This document shows positions 1 through 8,984 of a DNA stretch of 32,007 bases, one piece after another. Where the stretch lies: assembly GCA_947174945.1 (NCBI GenBank), contig CAMWKZ010000032.1, forward strand, positions 1 through 32,007, written 5' to 3'. A model generated the notes under the pieces. That model saw nothing but the letters and a program-made list of their open reading frames with translations, did no database searches and was not told where the DNA came from. Positions within the stretch are counted from its first letter, which is position 1. Each line of letters opens with the position of its first letter. The position numbers and the translations under genes were made by a program. This stretch comes from an uncultured Prevotellaceae bacterium. Its GTDB lineage: Bacteria; Bacteroidota; Bacteroidia; Bacteroidales; Bacteroidaceae.

Positions 1-466
1 CTCGTATGCCGTGACTGGTCCTGCTGGACGCGCTTCAGGCTGGAAGAACGATGTGCGCAAGAACCATCCTTACGATATGTATGACAAGGTAGAGTGGGAG
101 CAGGTCACGATGACTGGTTGTGACACGATGGACCGCTACACCTGCCACATCAACGAAATGTACCAGAGCCTGCGCATCATTGAGCAGCTCATTGATAACA
201 TTCCCGAGGGCGACTTCTATGTGAAGCAGAAGTCGATTATCAAGGTGCCTGAGGGACAGTGGTACTTCTCTGTAGAGGGTGCCAGCGGTGAGTTTGGTGT
301 CTACCTCGACTCTCGTGGCGATAAGAGCCCGTATCGTTTGAAGATGCGCCCGATGGGCCTCTCGCTGACGGGTGCGCTTGACCCCATGCTGCGCGGCCAG
401 AAGATAGCCGACCTCGTAGCTACGGGTGCAGCTATTGACTTTGTAATTCCTGATATTGACAGATAA
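1..466 (+). CDS. nuoD: NADH-quinone oxidoreductase subunit D (3' part)
   Basis: This is the C-terminal ~154 residues of the 49-kDa-type subunit of respiratory complex I, a peripheral-arm subunit that helps form the quinone site. The reading frame is open from base 2 and enters from outside the window. The start is therefore not visible, and a nuoCD fusion, common in Bacteroidota, cannot be tested here. Visible hallmarks are TGPAGRASG followed by DVRK and PYDMYD near the beginning, and SPYRLKMRPMG with a GATGAAIDFVIPDIDR-like end (GQKIADLVA...DIDR), matching the usual NuoD C-terminus. nuoH follows after 12 bp with an AAGGA-like sequence just upstream of its start, so this is part of a continuous operon. 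Identification is firm; only the missing 5' part is unknown. Confidence 0.95.
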   Translation, partial: SYAVTGPAGRASGWKNDVRKNHPYDMYDKVEWEQVTMTGCDTMDRYTCHINEMYQSLRIIEQLIDNIPEGDFYVKQKSIIKVPEGQWYFSVEGASGEFGVYLDSRGDKSPYRLKMRPMGLSLTGALDPMLRGQKIADLVATGAAIDFVIPDIDR

Positions 467-478
467 AAGCGAAGGATT

Positions 479-1567
479 ATGTTTGATTTTAGTATAGTTA
501 CACAATGGTTCGACGCTCTCCTTCGCGAGACCCTCGGTTTAGGAGATTTCCTGTCGATATTGATTGAGTGCGTGCTGGTGGGCGTAGGTATCCTTGTCGG
601 ATATGCGCTGATAGCTATCGTACTGATATTCATGGAGCGTAAGGTTTGTGCCTACTTCCAGTGCCGTCTTGGCCCGATGCGAGTAGGCTATTGGGGCTTG
701 CTGCAGGTGTTTGCCGACGTGCTGAAGATGCTCGTTAAGGAGATTTTCTTCGTTGACCGTGCTGACAAATTGCTCTATGCCGTTGCTCCGCTGCTCGTGA
801 TAATAGGTTCTGTAGGTGCTTTCTCGTTCCTTCCGTGGAATAATGGTGCTACGGTTCTCGACTTCAATGTAGGTGTATTCCTGCTCACCGCCATCTCGTC
901 GATTGGCGTGGTAGGCATTTTCTTGGCAGGTTGGGCCTCTAACAACAAGTATTCTGTGGTCAGTGCCATGCGTGGTGCCGTGCAGATGATTTCCTATGAG
1001 ATGTCGCTCTGCCTTTGCTTGATTACTGCCGTAATCCTGACGGGAACGATGCAGATGTCAGGCATTGTTGAGGCTCAGACGGGACCCTTTAAGTGGCTTA
1101 TCTGTCAGGGACATATCCCTGCCCTTATTGCTTTCTTCGTGTTCCTCATTGCTGGTAATGCTGAGGGCAACCGTGGCCCCTTCGATATGGCTGAGGCTGA
1201 GAGCGAGCTGACGGCAGGTCACCACACAGAGTATTCTGGTATGGGCTTCGGCTTCTTCTATCTGGCCGAGTTCCTTAACTTGTTTATCATTGCTGGTATT
1301 GCCGCAACGGTATTCCTTGGTGGCTGGGCTCCCCTGAACATTGGCATTGCTCCTTTTGATGCTGTGATGAACTACATTCCCGGTATCGTATGGTTCATGG
1401 GTAAGGCTTTTGCCTTGGTTTGGGTGCTGATGTGGATTAAGTGGACATTCCCTCGTCTGCGTATTGACCAGATTCTGAAGCTGGAGTGGAAGTACCTGAT
1501 GCCGCTGGCTCTTATCAACCTCGTGTTGATGACCGTCGTGGTGGCTTTAGGCTTATATATTAAATAA
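479..1567 (+). CDS. nuoH: NADH-quinone oxidoreductase subunit H
   Basis: Membrane subunit of complex I that contacts the quinone-binding peripheral arm and starts the proton-translocating chain. The 362-residue protein is of normal NuoH length and has about eight hydrophobic segments. The family signatures are clear: MERKVCAYFQCRLGP at about residue 51, and EGNRGPFDMAEAESEL at about residue 229, the conserved acidic loop near the quinone cavity. The start ATG at 479 is preceded by a weak purine-rich AAGGA. It lies directly downstream of nuoD with no nuoE, nuoF or nuoG between them, which indicates the 11-subunit type of complex without the NADH-oxidising module at this locus. The nuoI start follows after 9 bp. 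Confidence 0.97.
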   Translation: MFDFSIVTQWFDALLRETLGLGDFLSILIECVLVGVGILVGYALIAIVLIFMERKVCAYFQCRLGPMRVGYWGLLQVFADVLKMLVKEIFFVDRADKLLYAVAPLLVIIGSVGAFSFLPWNNGATVLDFNVGVFLLTAISSIGVVGIFLAGWASNNKYSVVSAMRGAVQMISYEMSLCLCLITAVILTGTMQMSGIVEAQTGPFKWLICQGHIPALIAFFVFLIAGNAEGNRGPFDMAEAESELTAGHHTEYSGMGFGFFYLAEFLNLFIIAGIAATVFLGGWAPLNIGIAPFDAVMNYIPGIVWFMGKAFALVWVLMWIKWTFPRLRIDQILKLEWKYLMPLALINLVLMTVVVALGLYIK

Positions 1568-1576
1568 GGTATAGCA

Positions 1577-2122
1577 ATGGAAGATAACAAATCATATTTT
1601 GGAGAAATCGGGCATGGCCTGAAGACGCTGGCTACGGGTATGAAGATTACCTGGAAGGAGTACTTCAAGGACTTCTTCACCAATAAGTCGACAGAGCAGT
1701 ACCCCGAGAACCGCAAGACCACGCTTCACGTGGCTAAGCGTCACCGTGGCCGTTTGGTGTTCAAGCGCAACGAGGATGGCAGCTACAAGTGTACGGCTTG
1801 CACATTGTGCGAGAAGTCTTGTCCTAACGGAACTATCAAGATTCTGAGCCACATGGCTGAGGACCCTGAGACGGGCAAGAAAAAGAAGGTGCTCGATGAT
1901 TATCAGTACGACCTGGGCGACTGTATGTTCTGCCAGCTCTGTACCAACGCCTGCAACTTCGACGCAATAGAGTTTACTAACGATTTCGAGAATGCGGTGT
2001 TCGACCGTAGCCGTCTGGTGCTCCACCTTGACAAGGAGCAGTATCAGGGAGGCTCGTTGCCCAACCTCATTGAGGGTGGTGCCCCGCTGACTATCGGTAA
2101 GTTTAATACTAATACGAAGTAA
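1577..2122 (+). CDS. nuoI: NADH-quinone oxidoreductase subunit I
   Basis: Iron-sulfur subunit of complex I carrying the two [4Fe-4S] clusters (N6a/N6b in family terms) that pass electrons towards the quinone. The 181-residue protein has two ferredoxin-type cysteine sets: C72, C75, C78 and C82 in a CTACTLCEKSCP stretch, and C116, C119, C122 and C126 in CMFCQLCTNAC. The N-terminal amphipathic part before residue 60 fits the membrane-associated helix of this subunit. Gene order (H-I-J) and short gaps (9 and 5 bp) place it in the nuo operon. All eight cluster ligands are present, so the subunit looks functional. Confidence 0.97.
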   Translation: MEDNKSYFGEIGHGLKTLATGMKITWKEYFKDFFTNKSTEQYPENRKTTLHVAKRHRGRLVFKRNEDGSYKCTACTLCEKSCPNGTIKILSHMAEDPETGKKKKVLDDYQYDLGDCMFCQLCTNACNFDAIEFTNDFENAVFDRSRLVLHLDKEQYQGGSLPNLIEGGAPLTIGKFNTNTK

Positions 2123-2127
2123 GGACT

Positions 2128-2646
2128 ATGGCAAATTTAGTAATGTTTTGCATTCTCGCCGTTGTCATTCTCGGCTCTGCCGTAATGTGCGTGACGACGA
2201 CGCGAATCATGCGAGCCGCAACGTTCATGTTGTTTGTGCTCTTTGGCGTGGCAGGTCTTTACTTCCTGCTCGACTACACCTATCTGGGTGCTGCCCAGAT
2301 TTCCGTCTATGCTGGTGGCGTGACAATGATTTATGTCTTTGCCATTCAGCTGGTGAATAAGCGTACCCTGCAAGGCTTGACCGAGCGTGTAAAAGGCAGC
2401 CGCGTCCTATGGGGTGGCCTGCTGGCCATTATCGGTTGCGCTACCGTCATTCTGGTATTGCTGAAGAATAAGTTCCTGTACCAAGGTGTGTCAATGCCCA
2501 ATGCCGAGGTGCCCATGAAGACCATCGGTCAGGCTCTTGTTGGTGCCGACAAGTATCAGTATGTACTCCCCTTCGAGTTCATTTCTATCTTCTTGTTGGC
2601 TTGTATCATTGGTGGTTTGGTTGTTTCAAGAAAGGAGGAGAAGTAA
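2128..2646 (+). CDS. nuoJ: NADH-quinone oxidoreductase subunit J
   Basis: Hydrophobic subunit of the membrane arm of complex I, contributing to the proton path next to NuoK and NuoH. The 172-residue protein has five hydrophobic segments. The stretch around residues 56-78 (AQISVYAGGVTMIYVFAIQL) contains the YAGG(V/A) motif typical of NuoJ/ND6. Size is normal for the family. It starts 5 bp after nuoI and ends 5 bp before nuoK, which suggests tight co-translation. No unusual features were seen. Confidence 0.95.
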   Translation: MANLVMFCILAVVILGSAVMCVTTTRIMRAATFMLFVLFGVAGLYFLLDYTYLGAAQISVYAGGVTMIYVFAIQLVNKRTLQGLTERVKGSRVLWGGLLAIIGCATVILVLLKNKFLYQGVSMPNAEVPMKTIGQALVGADKYQYVLPFEFISIFLLACIIGGLVVSRKEEK

Positions 2647-2651
2647 AGCGT

Positions 2652-2960
2652 ATGGTACCTGTAGAATGTTATTTTGTGCTGAGTGCACTGTTGTTCTTTA
2701 TCGGCGTCTTCGGCTTTATCACCCGTCGCAACCTCATTGCCATGCTCATCTCTGTTGAGCTGATTCTGAATGCCGTTGACATCAACTTTGCTGCTTTCAA
2801 CCGCTTGCTGTTCCCTGACTCGATGGAGGGTATGTTTATGACCCTTTTCTCTATCGGTGTTTCGGCAGCAGAGTCGGCAGTGGCTATTGCAATTATCATC
2901 AATGTCTATCGCAATTTCAAGGGCGATAGCGTTGACAGTATTAAGAACATGAAATGGTAA
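2652..2960 (+). CDS. nuoK: NADH-quinone oxidoreductase subunit K
   Basis: Small membrane subunit of complex I with three predicted transmembrane helices. The chosen start (ATG 2652) gives the standard ~102-residue length. An upstream in-frame ATG at 2601 would lie inside nuoJ and add a non-homologous leader, so it was rejected. Motifs include the glutamate in helix 2 (ISVELILNAVDINFAAF) and a helix-3 glutamate in SAAESAVAIAI, both in the positions expected for the conserved proton-channel glutamates. It sits between nuoJ and nuoL with gaps of 5 and 6 bp. Confidence 0.95.
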   Translation: MVPVECYFVLSALLFFIGVFGFITRRNLIAMLISVELILNAVDINFAAFNRLLFPDSMEGMFMTLFSIGVSAAESAVAIAIIINVYRNFKGDSVDSIKNMKW

Positions 2961-2966
2961 ATCGTT

Positions 2967-4961
2967 ATGGAAACAGTTTATAGTTATTCATTTCTAATCC
3001 TTCTGCTGCCTGCGCTGTCATTCTTGATTCTTGCGCTGGGTGGTATGAAGATGGCGCATAAGACTGCTGGTCTTATCGGCACCACTTCGCTGGGACTTGT
3101 GACCGTGCTGTCTTATATGACGGCTTTCAGCTATTTCACGGCTGACCGTCTGGCCGATGGCACTTATGCCACTATCGTCCCTTATAACTTCACATGGCTG
3201 CCTTTGGGCAATCTGCATTTTGACATGGGTGTTCTTCTTGACCCCATCTCTGTCATGATGCTTGTTGTCATTTCGACAGTCTCGTTGATGGTACACATCT
3301 ATTCTTTCGGCTATATGCACGGTGAGAAGGGCTTCCAGCGTTACTACGCTTTCCTGAGCTTGTTCACCATGTCGATGCTGGGCTTGGTGTTGGCCACCAA
3401 CATCTTCCAGATGTATATGTTCTGGGAGTTGGTGGGTGTGTCCAGTTACCTGCTGATTGGATTCTACTATCCGTTGAAGCCCGCCATTGCAGCCTCTAAG
3501 AAGGCTTTCATCGTGACGCGCTTCGCCGATATGTTCTTCCTCATTGGCATCTTGCTGTTCGGTTACTATACTGATTCGTTTAGCTTCTCGTTTGCTGGCG
3601 ACATCGTGATGGGGCAGGGCACAACACCGTTTATCGAGGGTAACGCTGCTAAGGCTATGGCCGCAGGTGCTTTCATCCTGCCTACCGCTCTGGTGCTGAT
3701 GTTCATCGGTGGTGCTGGTAAGTCGGCCATGTTCCCGTTGCACATCTGGTTGCCCGATGCTATGGAGGGCCCCACGCCTGTTTCGGCCCTGATTCACGCT
3801 GCTACGATGGTCGTAGCTGGTGTGTTCCAGATAGCCCGTATGTTCCCCCTTTGGGTTGAGTATGCCCAGCCGCAGTTATCCATTGTGGTATGTGTGGGTG
3901 TGTTTACCGCTTTCTATGCTGCTGCCGTGGCTTGTGCCCAGAGCGACATCAAGCGTGTGCTGGCCTTCTCTACCATTTCACAGATTGCCTTTATGATGGT
4001 TGCTCTTGGCGTTTCACTGCCTGGCCATCATGGTGTACTCGACAACCACGCCCAGCTGGGCTTCATGGCTGGTATGTTCCACCTGTTTACCCACGCCATG
4101 TTCAAGGCTTGTCTGTTCCTTGGTGCCGGTTGTATTATCCATGCCGTTCACTCAAACGAGATGGCCTTGATGGGAGGTCTGCGCAAGTATATGCCCATTA
4201 CGCATATCACGTTCCTTATCTCGTGTCTGGCTATTGCAGGTATTCCTTTCTTCTCGGGCTTTAGCTCGAAGGACGAGATTATCAGCGCCTGCTTTGCCTA
4301 TAGTCCTGTGGTTGGCTGGCTTATGACTGGTATTGCTGCCATGACGGCCTTCTATATGTTCCGTCTGTATTACGGTATCTTCTGGGGTACGGAGAATGTA
4401 GAGGCTCATAAGCATCACACACCCCATGAGGCTCCGCTGACGATGACCGTTCCCTTGATAGTGCTTTGTGTCATTACCTGTGGCGTGGGTATCTATACCA
4501 CCATAGCAGGCTTTGCAGGGTGGGGCGGTAGCTTCGGCTCCTTCATATCAGCTGAAGGCACTGACTACACCATCCACTTCGATACGCAAATAGCCCTGAC
4601 TTCAACGGTTATTGCTATCCTGAGCATCTGTCTGGCTACCTATATCTATAAGGGTGAGAGCCAGCCCATCGCTGAGCGTCTGTACAAGATGTTCCCGCGT
4701 CTGCATCGTGCTGCTTATAAGCGTTTCTATCAGGACGAAATCTGGCAGTACGTTACTCATCGTATCATCTTCCGTTGCGTCTCTACACCCATTGCTTGGT
4801 TCGACCGCCACGTGGTTGATGGTACATACGATTTCCTTGCATGGGGAGCCAACGAGGCCGGCGAGTCTATCCGTCCTTGGCAGAGTGGTGATGTCCGTCA
4901 GTATGCGGTATGGTTCCTGACAGGTACTATTGCATTAACGCTTGTGCTACTTGCAATTTAA
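2967..4961 (+). CDS. nuoL: NADH-quinone oxidoreductase subunit L
   Basis: Largest antiporter-like subunit at the distal end of the complex I membrane arm, with the long lateral helix of the family expected at the C-terminus. The 664-residue protein has many hydrophobic segments. The antiporter signatures are visible: MFWELVGVSSYLLIGFYY (conserved Glu in helix 5), GAGKSAMFPLHIWLPDAM (Lys in helix 7) and MEGPTPVSALIHAATMVVAGV. Length and order (K-L-M) are standard. The C-terminal part after about residue 520 is less conserved and ends in a final hydrophobic segment. The 24-bp gap to nuoM contains several TAA triplets in a row of short AT repeats and no obvious terminator. Confidence 0.97.
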   Translation: METVYSYSFLILLLPALSFLILALGGMKMAHKTAGLIGTTSLGLVTVLSYMTAFSYFTADRLADGTYATIVPYNFTWLPLGNLHFDMGVLLDPISVMMLVVISTVSLMVHIYSFGYMHGEKGFQRYYAFLSLFTMSMLGLVLATNIFQMYMFWELVGVSSYLLIGFYYPLKPAIAASKKAFIVTRFADMFFLIGILLFGYYTDSFSFSFAGDIVMGQGTTPFIEGNAAKAMAAGAFILPTALVLMFIGGAGKSAMFPLHIWLPDAMEGPTPVSALIHAATMVVAGVFQIARMFPLWVEYAQPQLSIVVCVGVFTAFYAAAVACAQSDIKRVLAFSTISQIAFMMVALGVSLPGHHGVLDNHAQLGFMAGMFHLFTHAMFKACLFLGAGCIIHAVHSNEMALMGGLRKYMPITHITFLISCLAIAGIPFFSGFSSKDEIISACFAYSPVVGWLMTGIAAMTAFYMFRLYYGIFWGTENVEAHKHHTPHEAPLTMTVPLIVLCVITCGVGIYTTIAGFAGWGGSFGSFISAEGTDYTIHFDTQIALTSTVIAILSICLATYIYKGESQPIAERLYKMFPRLHRAAYKRFYQDEIWQYVTHRIIFRCVSTPIAWFDRHVVDGTYDFLAWGANEAGESIRPWQSGDVRQYAVWFLTGTIALTLVLLAI

Positions 4962-4985
4962 TAACATAATAACGTAATAACGAAG

Positions 4986-6467
4986 ATGAATATATTAAGT
5001 TTATTCGTTTTAATCCCTGCCCTGATGTTGCTTTGCCTCTGGCTGGCAAAGTCGCTCAATCAGGTGCGTGGCGTGATGGTGACGGGTGCAAGCTGTCTGC
5101 TGGCCCTTTCCGTCTGGCTGACCATCTATTTCATTCAGCAGCGTGGAGCCGGCAATACCGACCATATGCTGCTGACTGCCTCCATGCCTTGGTTCAAGCC
5201 ACTTAATATTGCCTATTCGGTAGGTGTCGATGGTATCTCTGTCGTGATGTTGCTGCTCTCCAGCATCATTGTCTTCACGGGTACCTTCGCTTCTTGGCAG
5301 CTGAAGCCCATGACGAAGGAGTATTTTCTTTGGTTTACCCTCCTTTCCACGGGTGTCTATGGCTTCTTCATCTGCACCGATATGTTCACCATGTTTATGT
5401 TCTATGAGGTGGCTCTTATCCCGATGTACCTGTTGATTGGTGTATGGGGTTCAGGCAACAAGGAGTATGCTGCTATGAAGCTGACCCTGATGCTGATGGG
5501 AGGCTCCGCCCTCTTGATTATCGGCATCTTGGGCATCTACTACTTCAGTGGTGCCACGACCATGAATGTCAACGAGATTGCAGCCTTGCACAACATTCCC
5601 GTAGAGGTGCAGAAGGTGTTCTTCCCCTTTATTTTTATTGGCTTTGGCGTGCTGGGAGCCCTTTTCCCCTTCCACACATGGTCGCCCGACGGTCACGCTT
5701 CGGCACCTACCGCTGTGTCAATGTTGCACGCTGGTGTGCTGATGAAGCTCGGAGGCTACGGTTGTTTCCGTGTAGCCATGTACCTGCTGCCTGATGCTGC
5801 CTATGAGCTGGCTTGGATATTCCTTATCCTTACCACTATCTCGGTGGTCTATGGTGCTCTGTCGGCCTGTGTACAGACTGACCTGAAGTATATCAACGCC
5901 TATTCGTCGGTATCGCACTGCGGACTGGTGCTCTTCGCACTCCTGATGATGACGAAGACCGCTTGCACTGGTGCTATCCTGCAGATGCTGTCGCACGGCT
6001 TGATGACGGCCCTCTTCTTTGCCCTGATTGGTATGATTTACGGTCGTACCCACACCCGTGACATCCGCTATCTGGATGGTCTGATGAAGATTATGCCGTT
6101 CCTTGCTGTGGGCTATGTCATTGCCGGTCTGGCCAACCTCGGCTTGCCAGGCTTCTCGGGCTTCATTGCTGAGATGACCATCTTCGTCGGCTCGTTTGAC
6201 AACCCCGACCAGTTCCATCGTGTGGCCACAATCATTGCCTGTACCTCTATCGTCGTGACGGCAGTCTACATCCTGCGCGTCGTTGGTAAGATATTGTATG
6301 GTGAGGTGAAGAACCCGCACTACCTTGAGCTGACCGATGCCACGTGGGACGAGCGTGTTGCCGTTATCTGCCTCATTGCCTGTGTGGCAGGTCTTGGCCT
6401 GTTCCCCTTCTGGGCAAGCAACGTCATCTCTGATGCCGTAGGCCCTATCTTGGCGAATATCATATAA
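4986..6467 (+). CDS. nuoM: NADH-quinone oxidoreductase subunit M
   Basis: Antiporter-like proton-translocating subunit of the complex I membrane arm. The protein is 493 residues long, normal for NuoM. Visible family motifs are the helix-5 glutamate in MFYEVALIPMYLLIGVWG, the FPFHTWSPDGHASAPTAVS loop and MLHAGVLMKLGGYG. About 14 hydrophobic segments are present, including the helix that carries the central lysine. It follows nuoL and precedes nuoN in the usual order. The 38-bp gap to nuoN is AT-rich and shows no hairpin with a T-run, so transcription probably continues. Confidence 0.97.
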   Translation: MNILSLFVLIPALMLLCLWLAKSLNQVRGVMVTGASCLLALSVWLTIYFIQQRGAGNTDHMLLTASMPWFKPLNIAYSVGVDGISVVMLLLSSIIVFTGTFASWQLKPMTKEYFLWFTLLSTGVYGFFICTDMFTMFMFYEVALIPMYLLIGVWGSGNKEYAAMKLTLMLMGGSALLIIGILGIYYFSGATTMNVNEIAALHNIPVEVQKVFFPFIFIGFGVLGALFPFHTWSPDGHASAPTAVSMLHAGVLMKLGGYGCFRVAMYLLPDAAYELAWIFLILTTISVVYGALSACVQTDLKYINAYSSVSHCGLVLFALLMMTKTACTGAILQMLSHGLMTALFFALIGMIYGRTHTRDIRYLDGLMKIMPFLAVGYVIAGLANLGLPGFSGFIAEMTIFVGSFDNPDQFHRVATIIACTSIVVTAVYILRVVGKILYGEVKNPHYLELTDATWDERVAVICLIACVAGLGLFPFWASNVISDAVGPILANII

Positions 6468-6505
6468 CATAGTAAATTGTAAATCGTCAAACAGTAAATT
6501 ACATT

Positions 6506-7963
6506 ATGGGATATAGTCAATTCTTAAATATGATTCCCGAGGCCCTTCTGGTGCTCGAACTCCTCGTGCTGTTCTTCGCTGACTTCTTTTTGATGAAGGA
6601 CGAGCAGAAGACGAAGAAGCTGGGCCTTATTGCCATCGCGGCACTTGTCATGCAGACCTGTCTGCTCCTCTGTGCCCAACCAGCTGTTGCCTTCGGTGGT
6701 ATGTATGTAGCCACTCAGGCTGCCAATGTGATGAAGGTCATCCTGACGCTGGGAGCCCTCATTGTCGTTATCATGGCGCAGCCTTGGCTGGAGAACGAGG
6801 CTCGCAAGTACACGGGCGAGTTCTATATGCTGGTAGTCTCTACGCTGCTCGGTATGTACGTGATGACTTCCAGCGGCAACTTCCTGATGTTCTTCCTCGG
6901 ACTTGAGACCGCTTCAGTGCCTATGGCCTGTCTGGTGGCTTTCGATAAGTTCAAGAAGAACTCAGCCGAGGGTGCTGCCAAGTACATCCTGACTGCTACG
7001 TTCTCGAGTGGTGTCATGCTCTACGGTCTGTCGTTTATCTACGGCAGCGTAGGCACGCTCTACTACGATGACGTTATGCAGCGCATCGCCTATTTCTCGC
7101 AGTTCAAGAGCCAGATGCCCATGCTCCTCATGGGACTTGTGTTCTTCTTCAGCGGACTGGGCTTCAAGCTCTCGCTCGTGCCGTTCCACTTCTGGACTGC
7201 CGACACCTACGAGGGTGCTCCCACTCCCGTCACGGGTTATCTGAGCGTTGTTTCCAAGGGTGCTGCAGCCTTTGCACTGATGTTTATCTTCCTGCGTGCT
7301 TTCGCACCGCTGGCCGAGTATTATGAGTATATGCTCTACATCGTCATCGTGCTTAGCATCACCGTGGCCAACCTGTTTGCCATCCGCCAGTCAGAACTGA
7401 AGCGCTTCATGGCCTTCAGCTCTATCTCGCAGGCTGGATACATCATGCTGGCCGTTATCGGTTCGTCGCAGATGGGCATGGCTTCGCTCATGTACTATGT
7501 GCTGGTCTATGTCGTAGCCAACATGGCTGTCTTCACCGTTATCTCTACGGTTGAGCAGAACAATGGCGGTACAACCCAAATGTCGGCATACGATGGTCTA
7601 TATCAGACCAATCCCCGTCTGGCGTTCCTTATGACGCTGGCCCTCTTCTCACTGGCTGGTATTCCTCCGTTTGCAGGTATGTTCTCTAAGTTCTTCGTGT
7701 TCATGGCAGCTGCTCAGCAAGGCTCGTTCTTGGCCTACTTCGTGGTCTTCATCGCCCTGCTCAACACCGTTGTGTCACTCTACTACTACCTGCTCATCGT
7801 CAAGGCTATGTACATCAAGCAGACCAACACACCGCTGCCCACCTTTACGACCGACCTCAATACCCGTGTGGCATTGGCTATCTGCACTTTGGGCATCGTG
7901 CTTTTCGGCATCTGTTCGTGCATCTACGACTATTTCTTCGCAGTCTCAGTATCTGTCCTGTAA
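6506..7963 (+). CDS. nuoN: NADH-quinone oxidoreductase subunit N
   Basis: Third antiporter-like subunit of complex I and last gene of the nuo operon. The 485-residue protein has about 14 hydrophobic segments. Signatures are FFLGLETASVPMACLVAF (conserved Glu in helix 5), FKLSLVPFHFWTADTYEGAP and TPVTGYLSVVSKGAAAFALM, all typical of NuoN/ND2. The start ATG 6506 is the first in-frame start after the gap from nuoM. A strong stem-loop with a T-run follows 20 bp after the stop, which fits the end of the operon. Confidence 0.97.
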   Translation: MGYSQFLNMIPEALLVLELLVLFFADFFLMKDEQKTKKLGLIAIAALVMQTCLLLCAQPAVAFGGMYVATQAANVMKVILTLGALIVVIMAQPWLENEARKYTGEFYMLVVSTLLGMYVMTSSGNFLMFFLGLETASVPMACLVAFDKFKKNSAEGAAKYILTATFSSGVMLYGLSFIYGSVGTLYYDDVMQRIAYFSQFKSQMPMLLMGLVFFFSGLGFKLSLVPFHFWTADTYEGAPTPVTGYLSVVSKGAAAFALMFIFLRAFAPLAEYYEYMLYIVIVLSITVANLFAIRQSELKRFMAFSSISQAGYIMLAVIGSSQMGMASLMYYVLVYVVANMAVFTVISTVEQNNGGTTQMSAYDGLYQTNPRLAFLMTLALFSLAGIPPFAGMFSKFFVFMAAAQQGSFLAYFVVFIALLNTVVSLYYYLLIVKAMYIKQTNTPLPTFTTDLNTRVALAICTLGIVLFGICSCIYDYFFAVSVSVL

Positions 7964-7982
7964 GCAAGTCGGACATAAGCTA

Positions 7983-8026
7983 AAAAAGGGGAGCGCATCT
8001 CACTTAGTGGATGCGCTCCCTTTTTT
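7983..8026. terminator. Bidirectional intrinsic terminator after nuoN
   Basis: A perfect 11-bp GC-rich stem (7989-7999 pairs with 8010-8020, arm GGGAGCGCATC) with a 10-nt loop is flanked by six A on the left and six T on the right. The A/T flanks extend the stem and give a T-run in both directions. It lies between nuoN (+) and the convergent flavodoxin gene (-), so it probably ends transcription from both sides. Confidence 0.93.
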
Positions 8027-8086
8027 CTTTTGTAAGTTTGTCAAGCTCCGGCTTGTATGGTTATAGGCGAGGCTTCGTCAGGTGGC

Positions 8087-8914
8087 TTATCTTACCACCT
8101 GCGTAAACTCTGGCTTTGCGCCGTCTTCCTTGCTGTCAATGACATAGATAGTAGTCATTACATCACTTCCATCCATGCCTTTGGCGGCTACGGTGTACTT
8201 ATATTCAGTACCTTCCTCAATAGAACGGGAGCCTACCGTCACAGGAGTACCCAGTGGGAACTGGTAACTGCCACAAGCAGCGTCAAAGATAGCCTTCTCA
8301 TCCTCCGTTACAGGCTTCTGCTCCGAGAAGTCTGGCAGTTCTGCTGCCTCACCTGCAATGAACCCGTTCTTTTTCAGGAAATAGTCAAGCTCCTTCGGCA
8401 TCTTGCTGATGCGGGCGGTACGAACCCCGTAGCCTTCACGAATGTTTGTCTTAGGAAGTGCCTTGCGGAGGTCATTCGTCGTTGCGTTCAGCCCACCGCT
8501 GCCAAAAGTGCAGAAAGGAATGACGGTCTTGCCCTCAAACTTGTTTTGCTCCACTAGAGCCAGCATAGGGCGAGCGTATGTGCCGAACCACACAGGATAG
8601 CCCAGATAGATGGTGTCGTACCGACTGACGTCCGACTGCAAAGGCTTCAGTGCAGGCAGTTCGCCTGTTTGCATCTCCTTCTGGCAACGCTCAATAGTTT
8701 CAGCATAAGTGCCGTTGTAGGGATTCTCCACCTCAATGGATTCGATGTCAGCCCCAAGGTGTTTCTGCAGTTCCTCGGCCACGGCCTTCGTCGTGCCAGT
8801 CTGGGAGTAGTAAAGCACAAGGCTCTTGGTTGCTTCAGGCTCAGTGATTTTGTTTGATGCGCACCCCACGATAGTCATGGCCAGTGCCACAAGGGTAAAT
8901 AGTGGCTTGTTCAT
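8087..8914 (-). CDS. Flavodoxin-domain lipoprotein
   Basis: A 275-residue protein with a lipoprotein signal peptide and a flavodoxin-like FMN-binding domain. The start at 8914 (MNKPLFTLVALAMTIVGC) gives a short hydrophobic leader ending in an IVGC lipobox. In-frame starts further upstream (8950, 9091) were rejected: 9091 lies upstream of the promoter and neither leaves a proper signal peptide at the N-terminus. The domain begins with LVLYYSQTGTTKAVAEEL, the phosphate-binding loop of flavodoxins, followed by YLGYPVWFGTYARPM and CTFGSGGLN segments, also family-like. The last ~80 residues form an extra small domain that I do not recognise. Flavodoxins are usually cytoplasmic, so export and lipidation suggest an envelope electron carrier or FMN-dependent reductase; this role is inference. 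Transcription is from a promoter at 8985-9016. Confidence 0.85.
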   Translation of the reverse strand: MNKPLFTLVALAMTIVGCASNKITEPEATKSLVLYYSQTGTTKAVAEELQKHLGADIESIEVENPYNGTYAETIERCQKEMQTGELPALKPLQSDVSRYDTIYLGYPVWFGTYARPMLALVEQNKFEGKTVIPFCTFGSGGLNATTNDLRKALPKTNIREGYGVRTARISKMPKELDYFLKKNGFIAGEAAELPDFSEQKPVTEDEKAIFDAACGSYQFPLGTPVTVGSRSIEEGTEYKYTVAAKGMDGSDVMTTIYVIDSKEDGAKPEFTQVVR

Positions 8915-8984
8915 AATTTTAAATTTTGTGATATAGTTAGTTGTGTCCATCTTTCCTGTCTCTGTCTTTAGAGATTTCACAGCG

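Noticed and set aside
3018..3797. Long antisense open frame (259 codons) within nuoL
   Set aside because: It lies wholly opposite a well-supported gene, has charged low-complexity composition and no recognisable domain.
5718..6470. Antisense open frame (250 codons) opposite nuoM
   Set aside because: Shadow of nuoM; rich in His, Gln and Asp, as expected for the complement of hydrophobic codons.
8042..8055. Small hairpin CAAGC/GCTTG after the flavodoxin gene
   Set aside because: Only 5 bp of stem and no T-run; the strong terminator at 7983-8026 explains termination.
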